Shown in pieces: positions 1-7,956 of a stretch of DNA of 10,795 nucleotides. The notes beneath the pieces are model-generated. The model had not been told where the DNA came from. It saw only the letters and a program-made list of their open reading frames with translations, and did no database searches. The position numbers and the translations under genes are program-made. How positions within the stretch are numbered: the first letter of the stretch is position 1; the number at the start of each line of letters is the position of its first letter. The DNA lies in assembly GCA_903839585.1 (NCBI GenBank), contig CAIMCU010000061.1, positions 1 through 10,795 of the forward strand, read 5' to 3'. The DNA comes from an uncultured Actinomycetes bacterium (GTDB lineage Bacteria; Actinomycetota; Actinomycetes; Nanopelagicales; Nanopelagicaceae).

Positions 1-236
1 ACAGCTGGCGGTGTTAACGCTTCCCCTGTGCGCAGATCAAACTCTGCCCCATGTAACCAACACTCAATCTTGAAATCAGTTATCTCTCCCTCAGAAAGTG
101 AGGCATCTGAGTGAGAACAAACATCGCCTATAGCGAAGACCTCATCTCCTACGCGAGCAACGCAAATACTTTGCCCATTCTTTTCGATTCGAACCGGCTT
201 GCCATGTTCGAGATCGGTCAGTTGAAGATCTGACAT
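1..236 (-). CDS. Rieske-type [2Fe-2S] ferredoxin of the suf operon (partial, C-terminus beyond the left edge)
   Basis: Small cytosolic Rieske [2Fe-2S] electron-transfer protein. The 78 residues visible begin MSDLQLTDLEHGKPVRIEKN and carry both halves of the Rieske cluster motif: CSH (C40, H42) and CWLH (C59, H62). The cluster would therefore have two Cys and two His ligands. The ATG directly follows the sufD stop (TAGATG, no gap), so translation is probably coupled to sufD. Members of this family in actinobacterial suf operons are often auto-annotated as ferredoxin subunits of aromatic dioxygenases (HcaC-like) or as NirD-like. The suf context makes a role in Fe-S cluster assembly, perhaps electron supply, more likely, but the exact function is inferred. 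The rest of the protein (usually about 100-110 residues) and probably sufC lie beyond position 1. Confidence 0.9.
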   Translation of the reverse strand, partial: MSDLQLTDLEHGKPVRIEKNGQSICVARVGDEVFAIGDVCSHSDASLSEGEITDFKIECWLHGAEFDLRTGEALTPPA

Positions 237-1325
237 CTACCTGCCTGCCTTCGCGAGCTCGTCATCGATACGGTTCATTAATCGCTCCTGAATATCCTCA
301 ATACCGATTTCAGAGATAATCTCATTGAAGAAACCTCGAACTACCAATCGGCGAGCATCCTCAATCTCGATACCTCGTGACATCAGATAAAAGAGTTGCT
401 CATCATCAAAACGACCCGTTGTACTCGCATGTCCAGCTCCAACAATCTCGCCAGTTTCAATCTCAAGGTTTGGAACAGAGTCTGCTCTGGCACCATCAGT
501 CAGCAGAAGATTTCTATTGAGCTCATATGTATCGGTACCTTCAGCCGCAGCACGGATGAAAACATCACCAATCCAGACCGTATGGGCATCTTGTCCAGCA
601 AGTGCACCTTTGTAGTTAACTCGGGATTTTGCATGAGGCACTTTATGATCGACAAACATTCGGTGTTCAAAGAATTGTCCGGTCGTAGCGAAGTAAACCC
701 CTGACAAATCCGCTGAGGCTCCTGGTGCAATGAAATCAACGGTTGGTAGAAGTCGAACGACATCGCCACCTACAGTTACAACAATCGATTTAATGGTTGC
801 ATCGCGATCGACAACAGCGTGATGCCTTGCTGTGTGAATTGATTTGGCTTGCCACTCTTGTAGTGAGATGAAAGTCAGATGCGCGCCAGGTGCGACACTA
901 ATTTCAATATCCTCAGCAAGGATGGCATCCCCCGTATTTTCGATTACAACGGTTGCCTTCGAATGGTTCTCGGCACGAATCTGCACTCGTGAGAGTTCAG
1001 CAGCGGATACTCCCCCGCAGCAACGAGTCAAGAAGATTGGCTCGGGTACTTGGGTGTTTGCAGAAATCGTAAGTACTGCAACATCCTTGGCGTTCTCTCT
1101 CACTCTAGAAACAATTACATCGTCGCAATCAGTTAGGGCAGGAGCAATCTCTCGAGCGATGCGCTCAAAACTTACGCCGACCGCTAAACCGTTGTATGAG
1201 AGAGAGTCTCTGTCTTCAATCTTTGCCGAACCATCATGAAGTCCACCAAGTCGCTTAAGAGGCGTAAATCTCCAAGCCTCTTCACGCCCTGTTGGAGTTA
1301 GGTAGTTGGTTGCAAGTGTTGTCAT
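237..1325 (-). CDS. sufD: Fe-S cluster assembly scaffold protein SufD
   Basis: SufD partners SufB and the ATPase SufC in the cytosolic SufBC2D scaffold, on which Fe-S clusters are built before transfer to apo-proteins. The product is 362 residues, a normal short bacterial SufD. The N-terminus has the family's REEAWRFTPLKRL segment (about 14-26). The middle is the beta-helix core, and the C-terminal SufC-binding region contains AGHASTTGRFDDEQLFYLMS (297-316). H299 aligns with the functionally important His of E. coli SufD (H360). The start ATG overlaps the sufB stop by one base (TAATG), with a GGAAGGTG ribosome-binding sequence about 10 nt upstream inside sufB. The resemblance of the C-terminal [12 protein letters not shown] block to the one in SufB is the known SufB/SufD paralogy and helps confirm both calls. 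Confidence 0.96.
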   Translation of the reverse strand: MTTLATNYLTPTGREEAWRFTPLKRLGGLHDGSAKIEDRDSLSYNGLAVGVSFERIAREIAPALTDCDDVIVSRVRENAKDVAVLTISANTQVPEPIFLTRCCGGVSAAELSRVQIRAENHSKATVVIENTGDAILAEDIEISVAPGAHLTFISLQEWQAKSIHTARHHAVVDRDATIKSIVVTVGGDVVRLLPTVDFIAPGASADLSGVYFATTGQFFEHRMFVDHKVPHAKSRVNYKGALAGQDAHTVWIGDVFIRAAAEGTDTYELNRNLLLTDGARADSVPNLEIETGEIVGAGHASTTGRFDDEQLFYLMSRGIEIEDARRLVVRGFFNEIISEIGIEDIQERLMNRIDDELAKAGR

Positions 1326-2734
1326 TATCCGACAGCACCTTCCATCTGCAGTTCGATAAGACGGTTGAGCTCTAGCGCATACTCCATAGGAAGCTCGCGC
1401 GCGATTGGTTCAATAAAGCCACGAACAATCATCGCCATCGCTTCATCCTCAGTCAAACCACGCGACATGAGGTAGAAGAGTTGATCATCACTTACCTTAG
1501 AGACGGTCGCTTCGTGCCCCATCGATACATCATCTTCACGGATATCGACGTAGGGATACGTATCTGATCGTGAGATTGTGTCAACCAAGAGTGCATCGCA
1601 CTTAACGGTGCTCTTTGAATGGTGTGCACCTTCTTGTACCTGAACAAGACCGCGGTAAGAGGTTCGGCCTCCTCCGCGAGCTACAGATTTCGAGATAACA
1701 GATGAAGATGTATACGGCGCTGCGTGAACCATCTTTGCACCAGAGTCTTGGTGTTGACCAGGACCAGCAAAGGCTAGTGAGAGTGTCTCTCCCTTTGCAT
1801 GTGGACCCATCAACATAACCGCTGGATACTTCATGGTTACCTTTGAGCCGATATTTCCATCCACCCATTCCATTGTCGCGCCTTCAGCGCATGTTGCACG
1901 CTTTGTAACGAGGTTATAGACGTTATTGGACCAGTTTTGGATGGTTGTGTAACGAACTCGCGCGCCCTTCTTAACAATAATCTCAACAACTGCAGAGTGA
2001 AGAGAGTCAGATTTGTAGATCGGCGCGGTACAGCCTTCTACATAATGGATATAGGAATCCTCATCAGCAATAATGAGTGTGCGTTCAAACTGACCCATGT
2101 TCTCGGTATTGATTCGGAAGTATGCCTGCAATGGGATATCTACATGCACGCCCTTTGGAACGTAGATGAATGAGCCACCCGACCATACCGATGTATTGAG
2201 CGCTGCAAACTTATTGTCTCCGACTGGAATAACTGAGCCGAAGTACTCTTTAAAGAGCTCTGGGTGCTGCTTTAATCCGCTATCGGTGTCGAGGAAGATA
2301 ACTCCTTGCTTCTCAAGATCCTCGCGGATTGAGTGATAAACAACCTCTGACTCGTATTGAGCGGCTACTCCCGATACCAGGCGCTGCTTTTCAGCCTCAG
2401 GGATTCCTAAGCGATCGTATGTATTTTTGATCTCCTCAGGAAGGTCATCCCACGTTGCAGCCTGCTTCTCTGTTGAACGTACGAAGTACTTAATTGTGTC
2501 AAAGAAGATCCCAGAAAGATCTGATCCCCAAGATGGCATCGGCTTCTTTTCAAAGAGTGACAAACCCTTGAGGCGAAGATCTAACATCCATTGCGGCTCG
2601 CTCTTTTTGGATGAGATATCGCGAACGACATCCTCATTCAAACCTCGCTTGGCGTTGGTGCCGATATCACTCTTGTCGGACCAGCCGTACTCATAGTTGC
2701 CGAGTCCATCGAGTTCAGGGTGTGCAGTTGTCAT
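1325..2734 (-). CDS. sufB: Fe-S cluster assembly scaffold protein SufB
   Basis: SufB is the core scaffold subunit of SufBC2D. It accepts sulfur from the SufS/SufU (or SufE) system and houses the nascent Fe-S cluster. The 469-residue length is typical of full SufB with no intein. Characteristic blocks are visible: [20 protein letters not shown] (184-203), [10 protein letters not shown] (231-240), [10 protein letters not shown] (377-386) and [20 protein letters not shown] (406-425). C379 and E408 match the Cys and Glu shown in E. coli SufB (C405, E434) to be needed for cluster assembly. The start ATG overlaps the sufR stop by one base (TAATG), with GGAAAGG 7 nt upstream. Many mycobacterial SufB proteins carry inteins; the region around the conserved cysteine is uninterrupted here. 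Confidence 0.98.
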   Translation of the reverse strand: MTTAHPELDGLGNYEYGWSDKSDIGTNAKRGLNEDVVRDISSKKSEPQWMLDLRLKGLSLFEKKPMPSWGSDLSGIFFDTIKYFVRSTEKQAATWDDLPEEIKNTYDRLGIPEAEKQRLVSGVAAQYESEVVYHSIREDLEKQGVIFLDTDSGLKQHPELFKEYFGSVIPVGDNKFAALNTSVWSGGSFIYVPKGVHVDIPLQAYFRINTENMGQFERTLIIADEDSYIHYVEGCTAPIYKSDSLHSAVVEIIVKKGARVRYTTIQNWSNNVYNLVTKRATCAEGATMEWVDGNIGSKVTMKYPAVMLMGPHAKGETLSLAFAGPGQHQDSGAKMVHAAPYTSSSVISKSVARGGGRTSYRGLVQVQEGAHHSKSTVKCDALLVDTISRSDTYPYVDIREDDVSMGHEATVSKVSDDQLFYLMSRGLTEDEAMAMIVRGFIEPIARELPMEYALELNRLIELQMEGAVG

Positions 2735-3447
2735 TACTTTGCCTTTCCGGCGTTAGAGGTCTTCTTGCTACTTTGTTTCTCGTTCTTTGTTGCTAGAGCT
2801 GGAATGTATGTAGTGCAGACGCCGTCGCCATGTGCGATCGTTGCCAATCTCTGAACATGCGTACCTAGAAGTTCGGAGAAAGCCTGAGTCTCGGCTTCGC
2901 AGAGCTCGGGGTACTGAGCTGCAACATGAGCGATAGGACAGTGGTGCTGACAAATCTCTTCACCCTTTGCGCGTGGCGCAACACTTGCAGCAAAGCCCTG
3001 CTCAGTTAAGAAGCCAGCCAACGCGTTTACCTTATTGCTTCGCTTGGAAAGGGTCGGAGTAGCTTTTCTAACAATCTCATCTGCCCGCGACTTCGCAAAG
3101 GATTTAACGAGGTGCTCCCCTGATTGGGAAGCCATAAACTTCAACGCAGAAACAGCTAGATCGTCGTATGAGTGTTCAAACTTTTCGCGACCGGTATCGG
3201 TCATAACAAAAACTTTTGAGGGCCGACCGCGACCGCGAACCAAAGTGGCGTGAGGCTCTCTGGCTTCTAACACCCCATCTGCGACGAGAAGGTCGAGATG
3301 GCGACGAATACCAGCCGGTGTTAATCCAAGACGTTCGCCCAGAACCGCCGCACTTGATGGGCCGTTCTCTAGAATTGAACGTGCTACAGCGTCCCGGGTC
3401 CGAAGATCCTCACCAACTGGGGCTTGGGATGATGTAGCTATTTTCAC
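2734..3447 (-). CDS. sufR: SufR, Fe-S-sensing winged-helix repressor of the suf operon
   Basis: Transcriptional regulator heading the suf operon. In known SufR proteins a C-terminal Fe-S cluster controls DNA binding, so that suf genes are repressed when clusters are plentiful. From the GTG at 3447 the product is 237 residues. A helix-turn-helix lies at about 33-58 ([20 protein letters not shown]) and a basic wing with [10 protein letters not shown] at about 71-80. The four Cys are C166, C170, C183 and C211, in the CxxxC-x12-C-x27-C arrangement of actinobacterial SufR. The last 15 or so residues are Lys/Ser-rich. Start choice: GTG 3447 is preceded by a -35/-10 pair at exactly the spacing for leaderless translation. 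An in-frame ATG at 3477 (10 more residues) is the main alternative. A still longer ATG at 3552 would run into ctaA and is unlikely. Confidence 0.93.
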   Translation of the reverse strand: MKIATSSQAPVGEDLRTRDAVARSILENGPSSAAVLGERLGLTPAGIRRHLDLLVADGVLEAREPHATLVRGRGRPSKVFVMTDTGREKFEHSYDDLAVSALKFMASQSGEHLVKSFAKSRADEIVRKATPTLSKRSNKVNALAGFLTEQGFAASVAPRAKGEEICQHHCPIAHVAAQYPELCEAETQAFSELLGTHVQRLATIAHGDGVCTTYIPALATKNEKQSSKKTSNAGKAK

Positions 3448-3459
3448 AACAGTATTGTG
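3445..3459. promoter_or_regulatory. Inverted repeat CACAA-N5-TTGTG, candidate SufR operator
   Basis: A 15-bp imperfect palindrome, CACAACAGTATTGTG on the plus strand, has 5-bp perfect arms and one further inner pair. It covers the putative sufR -10 box, transcription start and GTG start codon. A dimeric winged-helix regulator bound here would block its own operon, which fits autorepression known for SufR. It lies 36 bp or more upstream of the ctaA -10, so it could also affect ctaA, but less directly. Assignment to SufR is inferred from position and symmetry. Confidence 0.45.
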
Positions 3460-3482
3460 TCGTAATTCCAGACTCATTTCCA
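3454..3482 (-). promoter_or_regulatory. Putative leaderless promoter of sufR
   Basis: On the minus strand a -35-like TGGAAA (3482-3477, four of six matches to TTGACA) lies 17 bp upstream of a -10-like CACAAT (3459-3454). Six bases (ACTGTT) then lead directly to GTG at 3447. Six or seven bases from the -10 to the start codon is the spacing expected when transcription starts on the start codon itself, a common arrangement in Actinobacteria. It would drive sufR-sufB-sufD-ferredoxin as one transcript. This is read from sequence only. Confidence 0.5.
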
Positions 3483-3495
3483 GTTGAGAAACGCG

Positions 3496-3508
3496 TAGGC
3501 TGACGGGG
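3496..3508 (+). promoter_or_regulatory. Putative leaderless promoter (-10 box) of ctaA
   Basis: TAGGCT (3496-3501) fits the actinobacterial -10 pattern TAnnnT and is followed by exactly six bases (GACGGG) before the GTG start of ctaA at 3508. This is the classic spacing for a leaderless transcript. No convincing -35 is seen, as is common for such promoters. It would drive ctaA-tkt-pgi. Confidence 0.45.
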
Positions 3509-4365
3509 TGAAAGCGCGAACCGCCTCCTTCGGGGCTCTCCTCTTCCTGCAAGCCGCACTTGTGTTAACAGGTGGAGCGGTGCGCCTAACCGGCTCAGGG
3601 CTTGGGTGTCCAACCTGGCCTGAGTGCACCCCCGGTTCATACACACCGGTTCCTCACCAGGCGGAGGGGCAGTTGCACGCATGGATCGAGTTTGGAAATC
3701 GACTTCTAACCTTCGCTCTTCTCTTTGCCGCACTTATCGCGCTCTTTATTGCCCTGCGCAGTAAGCGTCGAGACTTAAAAGTTCTTGCTGCACTTCAACT
3801 CCTTGGAATATTAGGACAAGGTGTATTGGGTGGAATCACAGTTCTTACCGATTTACATCCGATACCGGTTGCAGGTCACTTAATTCTCTCAATCCTTCTT
3901 ATCTCCGGTGCTACCTCACTCTTTGCAAGAAGGAAGGCTCTACATAGAAAGGTAAGGAACCTTTCCCAAGACATCAGCACACTTTCACGGCTACATATTT
4001 TCACTACCTTCGTTGTGATTGTCCTCGGGACATTGGTCACCGGCAGCGGACCACATGCTGGCGATGAGAAAGCTCAGAGGTTTTCCTTTGATATACAGAC
4101 GATTTCATGGCTCCACGCAGACTTTGTGATTGCTCTATTTGGATTGACCTTGGCTTTGTTCCTAGTAACACGTGGTTTAGATCAAACAAAGAGGCTTGTT
4201 ATCAAATTTAGCGTGGTGGCTCTTCTTCAAGGCGCCATTGGCTACATACAATACTTCACGGGAATACCTGAGATTCTCGTAGCAGCTCATCTATTGGGAG
4301 CGACACTAGTTTGGATCGCAGCGTGGCGAGTCCGCATATCCATTAAGGAAGAGGAAGTTAGATGA
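3508..4365 (+). CDS. ctaA: Heme A synthase (CtaA/COX15 family)
   Basis: Membrane enzyme that oxidises the C8 methyl of heme O to a formyl group, giving heme A for aa3-type cytochrome c oxidase. The 285-residue product has eight hydrophobic segments (roughly 8-24, 66-84, 93-114, 120-140, 162-181, 201-221, 229-247, 256-274), arranged as two four-helix halves. After TM1 comes GGAVRLTGSGLGCPTWPEC, with the paired cysteines C34 and C40 of the first outer loop. Candidate heme ligands are H57, H124, H203 and H261. The second half repeats the family pattern with VTGSGPHAGD (177-186). The ExxH motif known from Bacillus reads IEFGN here, with H57 four residues before the Glu; from memory this is the usual actinobacterial form. 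The GTG start is set by the leaderless promoter and TM1. The stop overlaps tkt by 4 nt (ATGA). Confidence 0.95.
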   Translation: MKARTASFGALLFLQAALVLTGGAVRLTGSGLGCPTWPECTPGSYTPVPHQAEGQLHAWIEFGNRLLTFALLFAALIALFIALRSKRRDLKVLAALQLLGILGQGVLGGITVLTDLHPIPVAGHLILSILLISGATSLFARRKALHRKVRNLSQDISTLSRLHIFTTFVVIVLGTLVTGSGPHAGDEKAQRFSFDIQTISWLHADFVIALFGLTLALFLVTRGLDQTKRLVIKFSVVALLQGAIGYIQYFTGIPEILVAAHLLGATLVWIAAWRVRISIKEEEVR

Positions 4366-6413
4366 CCAACCTACCGGGCTGGACCGAGATAGATGACCGC
4401 GCCGTTGCATACGCAAGGGCGTTAGCCGCAGATGCGGTACAAAACGCTGGCCATGGTCACCCGGGAACGGCGATGGCTCTTGCGCCAGTTGCTTACAACC
4501 TTTTTCAACGCCACTTAATTCATGATCCATCTGATCCAAAGTGGATAGGTCGAGATAGATTCATTCTTTCCTGTGGCCACTCATCCCTAACCCTCTACAC
4601 ACAGCTCTTTTACAGTGGGTACGGATTAGAGCTCGACGATCTTAAAGCTTTTAGACAGGCTAACTCACTAACACCAGCACACCCTGAGTTCGGACACACG
4701 CTTGGTGTTGAAATGACGACCGGGCCACTTGGAGCAGGGCTCGCAACCGCTGTTGGCTTTGCTATGGCCGCACGGTATGAACGCGGACTCTTTGATCCAG
4801 ATGCGGCACCTGGAAGCTCAATCTTTGATCACGCCATTTGGGTTATCTGTTCAGATGGAGATTTACAAGAGGGAGTGACATCGGAGGCCTCCTCGCTAGC
4901 AGGTACACAAGCACTAGGTAATCTCAATGTTATTTATGATGATAATCGCATATCTATCGAGGGCGATACGCACTTAGCTTTTACAGAGGATGTTTCTGCT
5001 CGTTACCGTGCATACGGCTGGCATGTTGTTGAGGTTCAAACAAAGGCCGATGGTGATGTAGATCTAGAGGCGCTAGATGCAGCGATGCTCGCAGCAAAGG
5101 CCGAGAGTACAAAACCATCTCTCATCCGCTTGCACACCGTTATTGCATGGCCTGCACCAACGCTTCGCAACTCCCCTAAATCTCATGGTGCAGCCCTTGG
5201 CGAGGAAGAGGTTGCTCAAACCAAGAAGGCTTTGGGGCTAAATCCCGAGGAGAAGTTTGCGATTTCGCAGGATGTTCTCTCTCACGCCCGTAAGGTTAAA
5301 GAGCGTGGCGGTGAGCTACACAAAGTTTGGAATAGCAAGTTTGAGATTTGGAAGGGCGCTAATCCGGATAAGGCCGCTCTTCTTGATCGATTAATCAAGG
5401 GCGATCTTCCTTCGCAAATATCTTCGGCTCTTCCTGTTTACGCTGCCGGTAAGGATGTTCCAACTCGTAAAGCCTCAGGTGAGGTAATTCAGGCGATCGC
5501 CAATGTAATGCCAGAGCTATGGGGTGGTTCTGCAGACTTAGCGGACAGTAACAACACAGTGATTGAAGGAAGCGGTTCATTCCTTCCAGTGGGTAGCGCA
5601 ATGAAAGGTGCCAACCCTTACGGGCGAATGGTGCACTTTGGTATTCGCGAACACGCAATGGGCATGATCGTTAATGGGGTTGCGCTACACGGACTCACAC
5701 GATCATTTGGTGGCACCTTTGCAGTCTTTAGCGACTTCATGAGACCTGCTGCACGTCTTGCGGCGCTTATGAATATTCCTTCTACATTCGTGTGGACACA
5801 TGACTCCATAGGCCTTGGTGAGGATGGTCCAACACACCAACCTGTAGAGCACCTTGCGGCGCTTCGAACTATTCCAAACTTCGCTGTTGTGCGACCAGCT
5901 GATGCGAATGAGGTTGCACATGCATGGCTACAGATTCTTCGGCGCGCAAAACCAGCTGGTCTCATGCTCTCTAGGCAGAACCTTCCTGTCATTGATCGCA
6001 CAACTCACGCATCAGCAGAGAACGTCTCCAAAGGTGCATACGTGCTTAAAGAGGCTTCCCAGGGAGTCGATGTAGTTCTCATCGCTACCGGATCAGAGGT
6101 ATCGATTGCACTTGAGGCGCAAGTGACACTGGAATCTAAGGGCATTTCTACACGGGTTGTCAGCGCGCCATGTCTTGAGTGGTTTAACGAAGAGCCAAGC
6201 TCTTACCGTGATCAAGTTCTTCCCAAATCGGCTAAGTTGCGTGTAAGTATTGAGGCAGGAGTTGCTTCGGGTTGGCGTGAATACATTGGGGACACCGGCG
6301 TTGTGATCTCTCTAGAGCACTTCGGAGAGTCGGCATCGGCAGCGCATCTCTTTAAAAAGTATGGCTTTAGCGCTGAAAATATTGTTGCGCAGGTGGAGAA
6401 GGCGCTGGCTTAA
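4362..6413 (+). CDS. tkt: Transketolase
   Basis: Thiamine-diphosphate enzyme moving two-carbon ketol units between sugar phosphates in the non-oxidative pentose phosphate pathway, linking ribose-5-P and erythrose-4-P to fructose-6-P and glyceraldehyde-3-P. The 683-residue length is normal. The N-terminal TPP-binding domain has HGHPG (31-35), CGHSS (71-75) and the Mg/TPP motif SDGDLQEG (164-171) with YDDNRISIEGD (192-202). H275 matches the substrate-binding His. The pyrimidine domain has WGGSADL (387-393) and FGIREHAMG (426-434) with catalytic E430, followed by THDSIGLGEDGPTHQP (479-494). The C-terminal domain starts near ATGSEVSIA (575-583). The ATG overlaps the ctaA stop (ATGA), with an AAGGAAGAGGA ribosome-binding stretch at 4345-4355. 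The stop overlaps the pgi start (TAATG). Tkt usually sits next to tal in Actinobacteria; tal is not here. Confidence 0.98.
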   Translation: MTNLPGWTEIDDRAVAYARALAADAVQNAGHGHPGTAMALAPVAYNLFQRHLIHDPSDPKWIGRDRFILSCGHSSLTLYTQLFYSGYGLELDDLKAFRQANSLTPAHPEFGHTLGVEMTTGPLGAGLATAVGFAMAARYERGLFDPDAAPGSSIFDHAIWVICSDGDLQEGVTSEASSLAGTQALGNLNVIYDDNRISIEGDTHLAFTEDVSARYRAYGWHVVEVQTKADGDVDLEALDAAMLAAKAESTKPSLIRLHTVIAWPAPTLRNSPKSHGAALGEEEVAQTKKALGLNPEEKFAISQDVLSHARKVKERGGELHKVWNSKFEIWKGANPDKAALLDRLIKGDLPSQISSALPVYAAGKDVPTRKASGEVIQAIANVMPELWGGSADLADSNNTVIEGSGSFLPVGSAMKGANPYGRMVHFGIREHAMGMIVNGVALHGLTRSFGGTFAVFSDFMRPAARLAALMNIPSTFVWTHDSIGLGEDGPTHQPVEHLAALRTIPNFAVVRPADANEVAHAWLQILRRAKPAGLMLSRQNLPVIDRTTHASAENVSKGAYVLKEASQGVDVVLIATGSEVSIALEAQVTLESKGISTRVVSAPCLEWFNEEPSSYRDQVLPKSAKLRVSIEAGVASGWREYIGDTGVVISLEHFGESASAAHLFKKYGFSAENIVAQVEKALA

Positions 6414-7942
6414 TGATTTCGATTAGCGGTCCATCTCTCCAAGAGGTTGATCGAAGTTCTAGTCTCTACAGAAAGCTTGCCGACCTCCATCTTCGACTTG
6501 CCGAGAAGGACTCGACAATCTGGGGTGCACACGCCCAAAAAGAGGCTTCTATACGTCTGAACTGGATTGATGCTCCAACCTCTTCGATGCAACTCATACC
6601 TGATCTGCAAAGATTGAAGGAGAGGTTCTCCGGCCTAAACAATCTGATTTTGTGCGGTATGGGTGGTTCTTCACTAGCGCCGGAGGTTTTTGCAAAGAGT
6701 TTTGCCAAGCAGCTCTTCATTGTTGATTCAACCGATCCGAATTACATTGCACATACAGATGGCTTCGACCTAGCAAAGACGCTGGTAATTATCAGCTCCA
6801 AATCCGGCACTACTATCGAACTCATCGCACTTCGAAACTACTTTATAGATCGATTTTTGAAGGCTGGTTTGAACCCCAAGGATCATATGCTTGTTGTAAC
6901 CGATCCCCAATCTGTACTAGATATCGATGCCCGCCAGAATGGCTTTACGGTAATCGCCGCAGATCCCCATATTGGTGGTCGATTTAGCGCACTTAGCGCC
7001 TTTGGTTTGGTGCCCGCATTCCTTATGGGGGTCGATGTTGCAGAGGTATTAGACACTGCACAATCGGCTAAGAAATCATTTATTGAAAACCCGAGCATGG
7101 TCTTAGATACCGCTTACATCATCTCCGAGGTAGCGGGTCAGTACCTCTCCTTCTCAGATGGTAAATCCAATCTGCCTGGGCTTTCCGATTGGATAGAACA
7201 GCTCATCGCAGAGTCAACGGGTAAAGAGCAAAAGGGTCGCCTGCCAATTTCAACTCCACTAGGTGCTAACTCCCCCGGCGCCTTAAAAGTGTCTTTCGGA
7301 GAGGATGCGGATTTAATCGTTCAAGGCCACATTGGGGAGCAGTTCATCTTCTGGGAATGGGTGACAGCACTTGTTGCCGCGGTACTTGAAGTGGATGCTT
7401 TCAACCAACCAAACGTTACGGAGGCCAAAGAGCAGACCAATGATCTGCTTCGTCAATGGGGTGGGAAAGCTCCGACCTTGACGCCCGATGCCGACGAAGA
7501 GGAGATAGAGATTTATGGGCACGGAGTTACGGTCACCTCGGCTCTTAAAAACTTGATCATGAACACGGATATCGAGGGATATATAGCGATCATGGCCTAC
7601 CTCGACCGTCAGGATGATTCAAAGATCATGGAGTTACAAGAGATCCTGGCAGATAAGTCTGGGCGACCAGTAAGTTTTGGATGGGGCCCTAGATTTCTTC
7701 ACTCTACCGGTCAGTTCCATAAAGGTGGACAACAAAACGGATCATTTCTTCAAATTACTGGTAACTCAAACGCCATCATCGCTATTCCTGAAATGGAGTT
7801 TGATTTCAAAACCCTCATCACTGCGCAAGCGGTAGGCGATGGTATTGCGCTATCTGAGAGAAGGTTCCCGATTCTTCGTCTGAATCTGATAAACCGAGCC
7901 GTGGGTATTGAGCAACTTCTTTCGGCGGCTCGAGCTATTTAA
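6413..7942 (+). CDS. pgi: Glucose-6-phosphate isomerase (actinobacterial tkt-linked type)
   Basis: Interconverts glucose-6-P and fructose-6-P in the cytosol. The 509-residue product is built from two SIS domains. The first has LILCGMGGSSLAPEVF (78-93) and IISSKSGTTIE (126-136), which form the sugar-phosphate site, and HIGGRFSALSAFGLVPA (186-202). The PGI core continues with WIEQLIAESTGK (260-271), where E267 is the likely catalytic base, and FNQPNVTEAK (330-339), where K339 matches the PGI signature Lys. HSTGQFHKGGQ (430-440) is near the C-terminus. It resembles the PGI found beside tkt/tal in other Actinobacteria, and the PGI half of Tal-Pgi fusions, more than the classical long bacterial PGI. 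No transaldolase domain precedes it: the start ATG overlaps the tkt stop (TAATG) and has a GGAGAAGG ribosome-binding sequence within 6391-6402. Confidence 0.93.
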   Translation: MISISGPSLQEVDRSSSLYRKLADLHLRLAEKDSTIWGAHAQKEASIRLNWIDAPTSSMQLIPDLQRLKERFSGLNNLILCGMGGSSLAPEVFAKSFAKQLFIVDSTDPNYIAHTDGFDLAKTLVIISSKSGTTIELIALRNYFIDRFLKAGLNPKDHMLVVTDPQSVLDIDARQNGFTVIAADPHIGGRFSALSAFGLVPAFLMGVDVAEVLDTAQSAKKSFIENPSMVLDTAYIISEVAGQYLSFSDGKSNLPGLSDWIEQLIAESTGKEQKGRLPISTPLGANSPGALKVSFGEDADLIVQGHIGEQFIFWEWVTALVAAVLEVDAFNQPNVTEAKEQTNDLLRQWGGKAPTLTPDADEEEIEIYGHGVTVTSALKNLIMNTDIEGYIAIMAYLDRQDDSKIMELQEILADKSGRPVSFGWGPRFLHSTGQFHKGGQQNGSFLQITGNSNAIIAIPEMEFDFKTLITAQAVGDGIALSERRFPILRLNLINRAVGIEQLLSAARAI

Positions 7943-7956
7943 CAGGTAAAGCTTTT

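Noticed and set aside
396..1239. Plus-strand open frames opposite sufD (102 and 131 residues)
   Set aside because: They lie wholly within the clear sufD frame on the other strand and resemble no protein family that I recognise.
3676..3702. Loss of the ExxH histidine in CtaA (IEFGN in place of IExxH)
   Set aside because: From memory, actinobacterial CtaA proteins commonly have the HxxIEFGNR form with the His four residues before the Glu, so this is a lineage variant and not a defect.
5395..6001. Minus-strand open frames of 87, 127 and 72 residues opposite tkt
   Set aside because: They are antisense shadows of a fully conserved transketolase with no recognisable motif.
6413..7942. Possible bifunctional transaldolase/glucose-6-phosphate isomerase fusion
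   Set aside because: The product has only 509 residues and starts directly on the PGI-type region. No transaldolase barrel or its Schiff-base Lys motif is seen, and tkt ends at the same point.
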